From contig JACVTC010000019.1 in NCBI GenBank assembly GCA_016946835.1, positions 1-60,000 of the forward strand: a stretch of DNA of 60,000 nt, written 5' to 3'. A program made the position numbers and the translations under genes. The DNA comes from Neocallimastix lanati (nom. inval.). Lineage: Eukaryota; Neocallimastigomycota; Neocallimastigomycetes; Neocallimastigales; Neocallimastigaceae. Under the pieces are notes generated by a model, which worked only from the letters and a program-made list of their open reading frames with translations, was not told the DNA's origin and did not search any database. This document shows positions 45,511 through 57,256 of this stretch, piece by piece. Numbering within the stretch: position 1 is the stretch's first letter; every line of letters begins with the position of its first letter.

Positions 45511-46072
45511 ATGGCCGATCAACTTTCTGAAGAACAAATTGCTCAATTCAAAGAAGCTTTCTCTCTCTTTGATAAAGAAGGTGGTAACACTATTGAATCT
45601 TCTGAACTCGGAACTGTTCTTCGTGCTTTAGGTTTAAACCTTTCCCAAGCCGATGTTGAAAAATATGTTAAGGAAGTCGATACTGGTAACGGTAAAGTTG
45701 GGTAAGTAGAAAAATCTATTAATAAATAAATAATTGAATGTTTAAATGATTACAAAAATTTTATTAATTAATATTATTTTATTTTTATCTTATATTGGTA
45801 TTAATAGTTTCCCAGAATTCCTTACTCTTTGTGCTCGTACTATGAAGACTCAACCATCTTCTAACGATACTGAAGCTATTAACAAGGCCTTCCAAGTCTT
45901 TGATTCTAAGAACTCTGGTTATATTTCAGCTAAGGAATTCCGTCATATTCTTACTCACATTGGAGAAAAGTTAACTGATGATGAAATTTCTCAAGTCTTA
46001 AAGGATGCAGGTATTGCTGATGATGGAAAGATTACTCTCGAAGCTTTCACTAAAATGTTAAATGCAAACTAA
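45511..46072 (+). CDS. Calmodulin-like protein with degenerate EF-hands
   Basis: Calmodulin is a calcium-sensing adaptor. Exons 45511-45701 and 45808-46072 (GTAAGT donor, ATAG acceptor) give 151 residues, and the sequence aligns with calmodulin end to end ([20 protein letters not shown]). The calcium loops are altered. Loop 1 (21-32, [12 protein letters not shown]) lacks the acids at positions 3 and 5 and Gly6. Loop 2 (57-67) is one residue short. Loop 3 (96-107, [12 protein letters not shown]) has Lys at position 3. Loop 4 (132-143) has Gly, Ala and Ala at ligand positions 1, 3 and 12. It probably binds little or no calcium and may act as a fixed light chain, for example on a myosin. Codon use rich in C-ending codons indicates strong expression, so it is not a pseudogene. 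It may alternatively be a myosin light chain. Confidence 0.9.
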
Positions 46073-46499
46073 TAAATATAGATATATATTAACAAATTAT
46101 TTACACTGATATTAAACATAAACTATTAAGAAATTAATAAAGGAAATTTTTGAAATAGGTAGATAAATTTATTTTATAATTTCCTTAATTTTTTTTTTTT
46201 TTTAATATTTATTATAAAAAATATATAAAATAAAAAAAAATATTAAATTATAATATAAAAATAATTATGAAAATTTTTAAATTTGATTTTTTTTTTATTT
46301 GTATTTTACTATTAAGAATTTTTTTTTTTTTTTTTTTGTTCTTTGTCATAGAAATTAATAAGTATTTGAATATAAATTTTTATTAAACAAATCTGATAAC
46401 AAAGGAGAAAGATTTTGAAGATAATATTTTGATACTTATGTCATGAGTTTACTTGACTCTTGATGGAATTATAATGTTAATAAAAAATATTTAAAATTT
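46073..46499. other. A/T-rich spacer
   Basis: This is the 3' flank of the calmodulin-like gene, with T runs and no gene. Confidence 0.5.
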
Positions 46500-46537
46500 T
46501 TATGAGTAAATTTCATAGAGTGAGGAGAAGAAAAATA

Positions 46538-46580
<43 letters not shown>

Positions 46581-47045
46581 ATCTTTATTGGTCCTAATAT
46601 TAATTTTTTTAGTATAATTATTATAGTTATTATTCGAGTATATTTTTGTATTATTGCTATTATTATTATTATTTTCATTTAAATCATTATTTGGATAGTC
46701 TTCAATGTTACTATAAGAATCACATATGCTTCCAATTTGGGAATCCAATATCCTTTTTTGTTCTTCTTTTATCTTTATTTTTTTTTTTTTCAAAATAGCC
46801 ATCTTCCTATTTAATAATTCAATCTGGTCTTTCTTTTTATCAATTGATTTTCTATATTTTTTATTTCTATACTTATCTTAGTATTTCTTTTGATGAATCT
46901 TTATCATTGAAACCTATACAATCCAAATTAAGCAATAATTTAGATGTCAAATTAAATTCGTACTTTTGATTTCTTATAAATAAATCTATTCCTCTCCCAT
47001 TGAAAAAATATGTTTTAATTTCCTTTATTCTTAGTTTTATTTTAT
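46500..47045 (-). pseudogene. Possible broken bZIP-like gene
   Basis: The minus strand has an open stretch GIDLFIRNQKYEFNLTSKLL ... KDSSKEILR (about 47040-46880), a stop, then in another frame DKYRNKKYRKSIDKKKDQIE followed by LLNRKMAIL and a Lys-rich run (46875-46750). A tail with long Asn runs ends at 46500. The second part looks like the basic region and first heptads of a bZIP transcription factor (YRNKKYRKSIDKKKDQIELL). The frame break between the two parts and the absence of a good start suggest a decayed gene, or a gene with an intron I misread. The Asn run is a TTA array (46540-46577). Confidence 0.35.
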
Positions 47046-47069
47046 TTTATGATTCTTTTTTTTTTTTGG

Positions 47070-48326
47070 TTCAAATAAGAACAGATGCTCTAAAGCTCAA
47101 CAAATTATTAATAGAGGACTTTATTGAAGTTATGGATTTAAATCTCGTAATTCTTATGTTAGTCTCTATGATATTACTCGTGAATTGAGAATACCTCCTC
47201 TTTCAGCTGTCTGTGCTCTTAGCAACGATAGATTCAAAAGAATACAATTTCATCATCAAACTAAAAGATCGACAAATTAATGGTTTTACGTTTGTTAGAA
47301 ACTCCGCAATCCCCACAAAATACGGAACAGTCGACAAAGTTGAGCTTTGTTTAAAAATACTGTCAACTAATTGTTTTTGTTCCACATCATTAAATTTAAT
47401 TTTTTCATATATTGAACACCCGCCAAGAAAGAGCACTCAATATAAAATAATAAATATTATTATCATAATCCTTTTCTAAATCTAAAGAAACATCCAAGGA
47501 TTTTTGTTCAATTATCATTGCAAATTTCAAAAAGAAATCATCTAGATAAGGTAAAAATTTTTTTCTGTAATTTTCCAATTCTTTACAGGCAAAGATCCAG
47601 TAAGAAAAGCTAGATACACTAACACCACAACATGGGTAACATTTAGGGCAATCTTCTGAGACTATTTTTCTTTTAATGGAAATACTAATGTCAAATTTAA
47701 AATCACACCTAATTCGAGAAATCCAAAAGAATTCTAATTGATACTTAAGATATTGAAATGTTAAGTCTTTGATTTCTAAAATAAATCCAAAATCATTCTC
47801 CATATAAATAATTGCTTTTTTAGCTTTTGAGGGTTTGAAGACATCTCTTTCTCAATAAAACTTTTTTATTTCACTTGATTTTTTACCATTTAATTTCTTA
47901 TCCAAAGTCCTTGATTCTTTAGTCTATGAGTAATGTGACATAGTAGGAATATTATTAGTGAGATGATTAATAATACATGATGAGTTTTTCCATTTTCTAA
48001 ATCAGAGTAATTGAGATATAGCATCGACGTCGAAATGATAAGGCATAGATTTTCACCTCCCGGTGAAAGATCTGATACAGATTCGGTTGATAACACTAGT
48101 ACTGAAATTATTACTCGCGATAATGGACGTGGTGTTATCATCGATGAATGGTGAAAAAGTTAGAAACTATTGCTTCTAATGTACTTTTATAATTATATAA
48201 TATATAATATTTTATTTCACGTATTTTATTTTTTATTTTTCATTTAAATCATGTAATTTTATTATTATTATAAATTAAATATAGTTTTCTTTAAGTCTAA
48301 AAAAAAAAAAAAAATAAAAAAAAAAG
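47070..48326 (+). mobile_element. LINE copy G with an internal inversion
   Basis: Plus-strand LINE ORF2 sequence (CSKAQQIINRGLY, later LYDITRELRIPPLSAVCA, 47095-47217) is followed by about 808 bp of the same element in reverse (47215-48022). That part encodes, minus strand, the zinc-knuckle region (CPKCYPCCGVSV, HWIF-equivalent YWIFACKELENYRK) and the tail start (PYFVGIAEFLTN, then FESIVAKS). After 48022 the plus strand resumes with DVEMIRHRFSPPGERSD, a 3' UTR and the terminus TTTAAGTCTA plus poly(A) at about 48299-48326. It belongs to the same subfamily as the D part of the 9-10 kb mosaic. Stops are present throughout, so it is inactive. The 5' end is uncertain. Confidence 0.85.
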
Positions 48327-48339
48327 TACTTGATTTATG

Positions 48340-48600
48340 TATAATAAATCACATTGGGAATAAACTTTACTCTTTTAAAGTGGATCCACAGTAACAGTAC
48401 TAGTGCAACCCCAATGATGTGAACTGTTTTTCCAGGGTTGATGGAAAAGAAATAGCCTATATCAGATGTACTAATTATAGCTTTCTGTGATTCTGATGAT
48501 AATCGATGGTTATCCTTTCTAAAGTGACTTCCAGTACGAAGAGTGTAAATTGGAATACTGGAAGATTGTTGAGAGTGAACCTGATGTTTTATATTGTTTT
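48340..48600 (-). other. Stop-free minus-strand frame of unknown origin
   Basis: From about 48590 down to 48345 the minus strand stays open for some 80 codons with balanced composition, including VHSQQSSSIPIYTLRTGSH and a hydrophobic run HIIGVALVLLLWIHF. It ends with a stop near 48342. Homologous-looking but broken sequence continues upstream to about 48830. No start or splice partner is clear and I do not recognise it. It may be a relic of a gene or transposon. Confidence 0.35.
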
Positions 48601-48846
48601 AAAATGGATATGTAGTAACATTGGAGTTGTATAATTAATAATATCATGTAGTTTCTACATGTTATCATTGTAATGAATCTATTGTATTTTTTATTTTAGC
48701 ATTATTTTGTATATGAATTTTTCTATAGTATTATTTAATCAAGGTTTGATTTGTAGTTTTTTGAAGACTTCCAATACCACCACATATTTATAATATTTCT
48801 AAGGAACTATTTATACCTCCTATAGTAATAGCAAGTATATAATGAT

Positions 48847-49095
48847 TTGATGTTTTATAAAAAATGGAAAGAGTCTTTTTGTATTATTTCTCATTTAGTT
48901 AAAGAATATACTCAACACTTTTACATTATTCATGGACAAAAAAAAAAAAAAACAGTATATAGATTAACAATAGGCAAATACAATAATAAACTTCCAGGAG
49001 TGAAATATGTCAAGTTTTACTGGGAAAATACTCATTACTTTAGTACTCCTGCAACTAATCAATTAAATACAAGAAATTTTAAATTTGATTTTTAA
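48847..49095 (+). other. 82-codon open frame, unrecognised
   Basis: The frame reads MMFYKKWKESFCIISHLVKE then a Lys run and YRLTIGKYNNKLPGVKYVKF. Composition is that of real protein rather than of intergenic DNA here. It has no recognised motif, and an A run of 15 gives the lysines. It lies beside the unexplained minus-strand frame and may belong to another decayed mobile element. Confidence 0.25.
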
Positions 49096-49278
49096 ATTTT
49101 TTTTTTTTTTAGACGAATTAAATGTGGATTCAAATTTAATGAGAAAAATAGTATCCAAAGATTACCCCAGTACGTTTCCTTTGTTGTGATATAAGTAACA
49201 GTATACCTAGTTTTACACAAATTCAAATGATAATTTATCCATATGAAGTTACCACTGATGAACGGGTTCATCTTCAAA

Positions 49279-52200
49279 ACTCATAACATTATTTTTTAAT
49301 TTTTTTTTTTTTTTAAAAAAAAAATAATATATTTCTTTAATAAATATTATAAAATAGAATTTATACCTAGTCAAAAAAAAAAATTTTTTTTTTTTTGAAA
49401 TGAAAAAAACAAAAAAAACAAAAAAACAAAAAAAAATAAAAATTTTCCAAACTTTTAGATTGTATATTAAAAATCGAAGTTAAATTATTATTAAATAGAA
49501 TTTTAAAAAATAATAAATATGCAATTATAATTGATAGGGATTAAAATAAGTAAGAACGGAATTATTTATTTGAAATGAATTAAATATACTTTATATTCAT
49601 ATTTTTTTTGAAGAATTTCTATTGTTACACATTAATTTAAAGTAAAATTCTTTAATTTTTTTATATTCATCATCATATTAAATTAAATAGAGAAATGAAA
49701 AGTGAATATCTCTTTAAAAAAAAAAAAAGAAAAAAAAAAAAACTAAAACTGAACAATATATATATTTATGTACTATTTAATTAAATATTATTAAAAAAAA
49801 AAAAAAAAAAAAAACTAAAACTGAACAATATATATATTTATGTACTATTTAATTAAATATTATTAAAGTTAACTCTTTCTTAATCTACTATAAGTAATTA
49901 TAAATAAAAAATTAATATTTAAAAAATTCAATTGTAAATTGAAAAATAAAAAAATATAAAACCAATAAATTTAATAATATTATTATCTTCATTATTTATA
50001 AAAATATATAAATAAATTTATTATTTTAAATATTTAAATATGTTAGATGTATAAATTTTTAATTAAAAAAAATTTAAAGTTGGATGAAAATTAAAATATA
50101 TATTTTTTATATTTTTATTTAATGACTTTTCATTCATTATAAATTTTTTTATTAGATGTTAGAATATTATATAAAAATTCATAATTTTTTTATAGTAAAT
50201 ATTTTTTATTTATTATATAAAAAATTTATAAAATTTTTATAGTAAATAATTTTTATTTATCATAAATATTAACTACTTTATTAATTGATATAAATATAAT
50301 TCATATAATATAAAGTTCTATTATTATTAAATATATTTAAATAATTTTACTTTTATATATATATATAAAGATTATAAAAATATGTTAATATAAATTATGT
50401 TATTAATATAATTTGTATTAAGTATTAATAAAAATTATATGTAAAAAAAATTTTTTATATTATAATCTAATAATTTTTAATATTTAATATTATTTTATTT
50501 TTCTTTAACAGTATTAATCATTTTTAAAAATATCCTTTGAATAATGGAGAGCATTTCATTATTTTCATTATTTAATAACAATAGACTATAATTATTATGA
50601 ATAACCCCTTTTATTAAAAAATCTAAAAATATTCGTTATAATTTTAACCACTATAATTATAATTATTTATATTATTTTATTATTATTTTAATTTAAATAG
50701 ATTATTTTTAATAATTTTTAAAAATATTTTGCCATATTTTTAAAAGTTATAATTAGATAAAAGATGTAAATCTATTAAAGGACGTTGCCATACAATATCA
50801 ATTACTATAATTAAATAAAATATAGCAATTTTATCAAATTCCAATAAATTTAATAAATGAAAATAACTATATATAATTATTTATAATTATAATAACAATA
50901 AATGATTTCTATTAATATTATATAAACCATTAATAACATAATAATATATATTAATAACATATTTTTGTATTCTTTATTTAAAAAAAAAGTAAAACTATTT
51001 TTATATGAATCATATCTTTATTTCAAAAATATTTAATTTATTCTTTAATTTATTTTTTTATACTACAATATATATGACTATTAAAATAAATATATTGTCA
51101 TTATATGTTTTTTTATATTCTTTATAAATTTAGGTAAAAAAAAGATACTATTTTAACTTTTTTAATGTTACACAATACTAATTATTATATTAATCTATAT
51201 ATTGATATAAATTAAATAAATTGGCTTTATTTAATTTCTATAGAGTAATATATTCTAATTAAATGATTAATAAATTTAAAACAATTTTATTCAATAGTCT
51301 TGAATAGCGTTTCATTTTGAAGATTATTAAATATTTAAATGAATAATTATAAATAATGATAAATAAATAGTTTTTCTCTATATTAATATTCTATATTATT
51401 AATTGTACATATTAAAAAAAATAAATAGTAAATAATATATATTAATTAATAATAAATAAATAAATAATAAATAATAAACAAATAAATAATAAATAATAAA
51501 TAATAATAATAATAAATAATAAATAAATAAATAAATAATAAATAAATAAATAATTAAATAAATAATTAAATAATAAATAAATAAATAAATAATAAATAAT
51601 AAATAATAAATAATAAATAATAAATAATAAATAATAAATAATAAATAATAAGGAATAAGGAATAAATAATAAAACTATATAGTTAATTATTTAATTATTA
51701 AATAAAAATATAATAATAAATTATTGTAATAATAATATTATTTTAATAAATGTTTTTTTGGTACGAAACTTTTTTTAAATATATATCTAAATATATTTAT
51801 TATAATCATTAGAATAATTATATAAAAAGAAAAATTTTTATTCACTTCTTTCCTTTTTTTTCTTTTTTTCTTTTTCGTTTTTTTTTATATATTTATAATA
51901 TTTTATAATAATATAAATTTTTAAAAATATTTATTAAAAAAAAAAAAAATTTATAAAATAGAGGAAAGAAATTTTGCGAATAAAGGTATTTTTATCAGTA
52001 ATATTATAAAAAAATTATATATAAATATAAAAAAATGTATATATATATTATTGTTATTAAAATATTTAAAATTATAATAAACATATAGTTTTATAGAATA
52101 AACTTTGTTGATATTATATAAATAAGTTTTTTTTTTTTTGTTATATCGACGAAGTTTTAATTTAAAAAAGGTAAATTGATTTTTAATTATTTTTATAAAT

Positions 52201-52402
52201 ATATAAATTTTATTTAAAATAATATTAAAAAAAATAACGATAATTTTTAATTATATTATAATTTAAAAAATATATAAAAATAAAATTACATTTATGCGTA
52301 CATTTTATTTATAAGTGCAAAATTTATCTTAATTAAATTTAATAAAATCATTTATAGAATAATAATTATAATCAAACCATAAAAGTATATTATTTAAAAA
52401 AA
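49279..52402. other. Gene-free region with local duplications
   Basis: A 54-bp segment starting ACTAAAACTGAACAATATAT is repeated at 49742-49795 and 49815-49868, each preceded by an A run. 51440-51660 is an AAATAAT-type array. Otherwise only A/T-rich sequence is seen. Confidence 0.65.
51440..51665. repeat. AATAAAT-type satellite
   Basis: AATAAATA tetramer- and heptamer-type units repeat for about 220 bp. It is essentially the reverse complement of the kind of array at 13990-14450. Confidence 0.9.
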
Positions 52403-52852
52403 ATGAACGGAGAAACAAAAACACAATTAAGAACTAACTATAAACCAAAAGAAAACATTGACAAAAACTTTTCTGTTAACAGTAATTATCATGAAAAGTC
52501 AAGAAGACACTATACTACTTCACCAGGAGAAAACAAAGTAACTGAAGCTCCAAAGGGTCGTAAGCATATTCAAGCTCCATTTGCTCAAGATCATATTAAA
52601 TTTGATACGCCAGTAGAAAAGGCTAGACCAAAGGTTTTTGAAAAGCCAAGACCAAATACTAAACCAGAATTTCATACTAAGAAGTTCACTCCATCAAGAC
52701 CAATTATTAAAAGTCACAATCAATCATCTATAAGCTTTGATTACTATGATAACAGTAATACCAATAATTCTAGAAAAAATGTTAATAACCGTGTTGACCC
52801 AGCTTCTCTTCCAGCTGCTGGAACCAAAACCGGTTTCCATGGTATTCGTTAA
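52403..52852 (+). CDS. Unrecognised basic, disordered protein (149 residues)
   Basis: The single-exon frame has normal, non-repetitive codon usage with GCT, CTT and CCA codons typical of well-expressed genes in this window, so I take it as real. The product is rich in Lys, Arg, Asn and Pro, with no transmembrane segment or signal peptide and little predicted fold. Distinct segments are KGRKHIQAPFAQDHIKFDTP, a proline/lysine stretch (KPRPNTKPEFHTKKFTPSRP), a hydrophobic patch SISFDYY and the ending DPASLPAAGTKTGFHGIR. The ATG follows AAAAAA as in the other genes. The patch SRPIIKS...SISF recalls short motifs of small microtubule-associated Jupiter/HN1 proteins, but too weakly to assign. Confidence 0.7.
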   Translation: MNGETKTQLRTNYKPKENIDKNFSVNSNYHEKSRRHYTTSPGENKVTEAPKGRKHIQAPFAQDHIKFDTPVEKARPKVFEKPRPNTKPEFHTKKFTPSRPIIKSHNQSSISFDYYDNSNTNNSRKNVNNRVDPASLPAAGTKTGFHGIR

Positions 52853-53830
52853 GAAATAGTAGTAAAATTTTAATCAAAATGTTTAAAAATCAATAAAAAT
52901 CACCATAAAATAGCAAAATATTATATAAAAAAATATTATATAACATTTCATAATTATTTTAATAATATTATTATTGTTTTATAAACACTAATAACAAATA
53001 TAAAATGTTTAAAAATAATAATATATATATAAAACGAAAAAATTAATAATTTTTTTATTATATTTATTTATATTAAAAATATATATATTGATAGTATAAA
53101 TTTAAAAATTAATTTTAAAAATAACATTTAATAAAAAAGAAATATATCATATTATTTATAAAGAAATATTTATTAAAAATAATTAAGGAATAAAATATAT
53201 AGTATTTTTTTTATTTTTTTTTATTTTTTCTTTTTTTAAAAGATAATTTGATAGAAAATTTTTTTAAAGCAAAATAATAATAATAGTGGTTATATATTGT
53301 TATTTAAAGGAATAAGTGTTAATATGAATTTTCAAAAGTATAAAAAAAAATTATTTATATGTAATAAAAATTTATATTAAAAAATAGTTTTTTTTTTATA
53401 ATACTATTATTTATGTATAAAATTATTCCTTTAATAAACAATAAACACAAATTTATGTAGAAGTATTAAAGATATTTAAAATAATTAGAAGAGATTTTTT
53501 AAACTATTTTTAATCATTTTATCGTTCTTTGATATAAAAATAAAACAAAGCAAAAAAACAAAAAACAAAATAAAAACAATAATAAAAAAATAGAAAAAAA
53601 ATAATTAAAATTAAAAAAAAATTAATAATAAAACAAACAAAAAAATAGACTAGAGACAAATTAAATAACATTAACCAAATAAAAATGAAATAGTTTAAAT
53701 AAATAAAATAATAAGTAAATTGAAAAAAATAATTAAAACAAACTAATAATTTTTATTATTATAAAAAAAATGAAATAAAAATAATGAAAAATAAATAAAT
53801 AGTAATAATAATAAAAACAACAACAAAAAA

Positions 53831-53873
<43 letters not shown>

Positions 53874-53924
53874 AAAATAATATATAACATAATAATATTT
53901 TTTATTTTTTAATATTCTGTTATA

Positions 53925-53974
<50 letters not shown>

Positions 53975-54172
53975 ATATTATATTGATATTTTATCATAAT
54001 TTACATTTATATTACTATTTTATTTTATCTTAATTTACATTTATATTACTATTTTATTTTATCTTAATTTACATTTATATCACTATTTTATTTTATCATA
54101 ATTTACATTTATAATAAATATTTTATTCTATCATAATTTACATTTATATTACTATTTCATTTTTTTTTTAAT
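52853..54172. other. A/T-rich intergenic DNA between convergent genes
   Basis: It contains AAAT repeats (53826-53878), a 38-bp T run (53932-53970) and the 34-bp minisatellite described separately. Confidence 0.55.
53992..54163. repeat. 34-bp minisatellite at the 3' end of the Pin1 gene
   Basis: Five head-to-tail copies begin TATC(A/T)TAATTTACATTTAT at 53992, 54026, 54060, 54094 and 54128, each about 34 bp long, with few changes. The array ends about 10 bp from the Pin1 stop codon, so it must form the 3' UTR or terminator region of that gene. Confidence 0.93.
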
Positions 54173-55174
54173 TTACGCAATTCTTAAAATTAAATGTATA
54201 CCACTATCTGAAAATACAGGTTCACTTAATTGATTAATCTGTAATGAAAAAGCAGCTTTCTCGAAAGAAGCTTTTATATATTATTTTATGTTGTAGTAAT
54301 TTATGAGTAAATATATAAACACAAATTATAATATTAATATATAATTAATATATAAATAATATATAAATAAATATTATATTATTTAATATATTTATACATA
54401 TATATACATATATTTTTTTTTAAATTTCAATTATTTAATTATTAGTTTTACTATATTTAACAGTAAATAATAATAATAAAAATATACTACTATATTAATT
54501 TTATATATGTATTATATTTACGTTGCATTTTTCCACGACTGAAAAAACCTAAATTACCACCATGTTTAGCAGAACTGCAATCACTTTCTGTTTTAGCTAA
54601 TTCTTGAAGAGTTGTTTCACCATTAACAATTCTTTCTCTGTATCCTTTAATTATTTTTAAAGCTTCTTCTTTACTTCTTGTGATATTTTTTTCCTTCCAT
54701 GAAGATGGTCTTCTTGATTTATTATGTTTAACTAATAGATGACATACTCTAATTTGTGGTTCATCTCCTTTACCTTCTGGTTTTTCCCACCTTGATTCTC
54801 CAGTTTTTCGATTGAAATAGTAAATTCTTTTGTTTATTTAAGATACACAAAAAATACAAAAAAAAAAAAAAAAAAAAAATAAAATAAAAGAAGTAATTAT
54901 TACCACTTTTGAAAATTCATATAATTAATATTTACATATAAATTTGCTTAAAATTTTATTTATTAACCTATTTCTACTTTTTGACCATGCTTCTTCCCAA
55001 GTCTTTTATTGTTATTGGAAAAAAAAACATAATATATGAATTATGTATAAAATTAATTAATTAATTGTAATAATATTCAAAAAAAAAAAAAAAGTTTATT
55101 CATTGTAAGTAAATACATAAAAAAAAAAAAAAAAAAAAAGAATTATTTTTTAAAATTTTTAAATAATTTACCAT
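54173..55174 (-). CDS. ESS1: Pin1/Ess1-type peptidyl-prolyl isomerase
   Basis: The enzyme isomerises phospho-Ser/Thr-Pro bonds, notably in the RNA polymerase II C-terminal domain. Exons are 55174-55172, 55002-54968, 54826-54522 and 54270-54173, giving 146 residues. The WW domain spans about 3-29 (first Trp in TWEEAW, YYFNRKTG, last Trp in RWEKP). The catalytic domain has CHLLVKHNKSRRPSSW, in which K46, R51 and R52 form the phosphate-binding patch, C96 in SDCSSAKHGGNLG, the GKMQP hinge and SGIHLILR. This is the full PPIase plan. The start is inferred: exon 1 codes only ATG, directly followed by GTAAAT, and joins ACTTGG to begin MTWEEAW. Another 5' exon is possible but no better ATG in frame is seen. 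Yeast calls this gene ESS1. Confidence 0.9.
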
Positions 55175-56144
55175 TATGAACTTATATAAATTCTTTTATT
55201 TGTATAAAAAAAAAAAAAAAGAAATAAAAAAATTAAATTTAAAATAATATAATACTATAGTACGTAAATTTTTAAAAATTAAAATTTAATATATATTTTT
55301 TAATAAATACTTATATTAATTGTAATATATTATTATAATATATATTGTATAAAAAATAAAAATAAATTTATTGATTATTTATTTATATTTAAATATTTTT
55401 ATTGAATCTTTTACACTTTAATGAAATGTTAGTAAAATTATTAAGTTGCTCTATATAGTTATTTATTTTATAAAAAAAATAATTAATGAAATAGTAGAAA
55501 ATTAAGTTGTTCTTTATAGTTAAAATTAGTATAAAATTTCTTTTATTTTTAAATGTTTAAAAACATTTAAACATTTCATTTTAATACATATATTATTTAG
55601 ATTATTTAATTTTGGGATCTTTTAAATTAAAATAATCAATTGGACACAATAAGAATATATATATATATTCATATATAATTTAAATATAAATATATAATAT
55701 TATTAAAATTTTCAATTATGTTTTTATTTTTATTTGTTTAATAGAATACAGTTTAAATATACAGGAATAATAAATTAAAAATATATAGGAATGGGACATA
55801 GTGATACCAATAAATTATAAATGTATGAGAATTGGACACATACCAATAAATTGAATATTTAATTCCATGAATATAAAATAAATATAATTAAGAATTCAAA
55901 AAAGATGGATTTTGAATTTTAAAGAATAACAAACAAAAAAAACAAAAACAAACAAACATACAAACAAAAATTCATTAATAAATATATTAAAATTAATTGA
56001 TAATATATTATATTAAATTTATATAAACTGAAGATGTAACTAAAACTTATTTATAAAAATCAATTAGTAACTAAAACTTATTTATAAAAATCAATTAGTA
56101 ATTAATCTATATAATATGAAGTTTTCATATATATATTTAATTGC

Positions 56145-56175
<31 letters not shown>

Positions 56176-56723
56176 ATTTAATTTTTAATTTACAAAAATG
56201 AATTATATTTGTCATTCATATATATATATATATAATTAATTTTTATTTTATTTTATTTTACAATTCATTTTTTTTATATAAACTATATAATAAATCATTT
56301 ATTATATATTTTTATAAAGCGAATGATTACAATTTAACATTGAGATGGCTTTGCTTTATATTTTGGACATTACTGTTTAAGAATACTTTTTTTCAATTTC
56401 TGAAAATGAAAGTATAGGAAGAATGAATTTAAATTATTAATAAATATTGACATAAAATTTAATTCTTTGGAAGTGAATTTAATGTCAGTATTTATTAATA
56501 ATTTAATATATATTTAAAACATATTTAAATTGTATGAATTGTATTAACAATTTTATTCTCAATTTCAATTAAATAATAATCAATGGAAAATGTTATAATC
56601 ATGGTATTATTACTTTTAAATAAATTAATGTTTATTATATTTTGTCTAATTATTATTATTATTATCATTATTTTCATATTATTATATAGCGGTTCTCCAA
56701 ATATGATCAACATAATTTTAAAT

Positions 56724-56829
56724 TCAATTATATTTAAAAATGCTTTAAAAATTTTTTATTTTAAAGATACTATATACAATTATATTTAAAAATGCTTTAA
56801 AAATTTTTTATTTTAAAGATACTATATAA
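56724..56829. repeat. Exact 53-bp tandem duplication
   Basis: The segment from ATTATATTTAAAAATGCTTT to AAAGATACTATATA is present twice in succession without a change, indicating a recent event. Confidence 0.9.
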
Positions 56830-57169
56830 AATATTATTTTAAATTATTGTGGAGAAATATAGTTTTTAGGTATATAACTGTTTTAATGTGCTTTTATAAT
56901 TATAAATAACCTATTAACCATAAAAAAATAAATTAAAAATTTTTAATTTTAAATTATATAGTTATTTGTAATAATTTTTTTTATTTATGAATATTTAAAA
57001 TATTTTTTTTTTTAATAGATTTGATTCTAATCAATACATTAATAAATATAGTCAATCATATATTAAATTAAAAAGCTGTATAGATATATTAAAATTTAGA
57101 TAAAAAAATATAAATATATTGTATAGAAACGTTTAACTAACGGAATAAATAAATAAAAAAATAAATAAA

Positions 57170-57185
57170 CAAACAAATAAACAAA

Positions 57186-57256
<71 letters not shown>
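57170..57256. repeat. AAAT tetranucleotide array
   Basis: About 20 perfect AAAT units follow a few AAAC units. Confidence 0.95.

Noticed and set aside
47205-48326. Classic twin-priming inversion of LINE G
   Set aside because: Sense LINE sequence also lies upstream of the inverted part and is contiguous with it in element coordinates, so a simple 5' inversion does not explain the structure.
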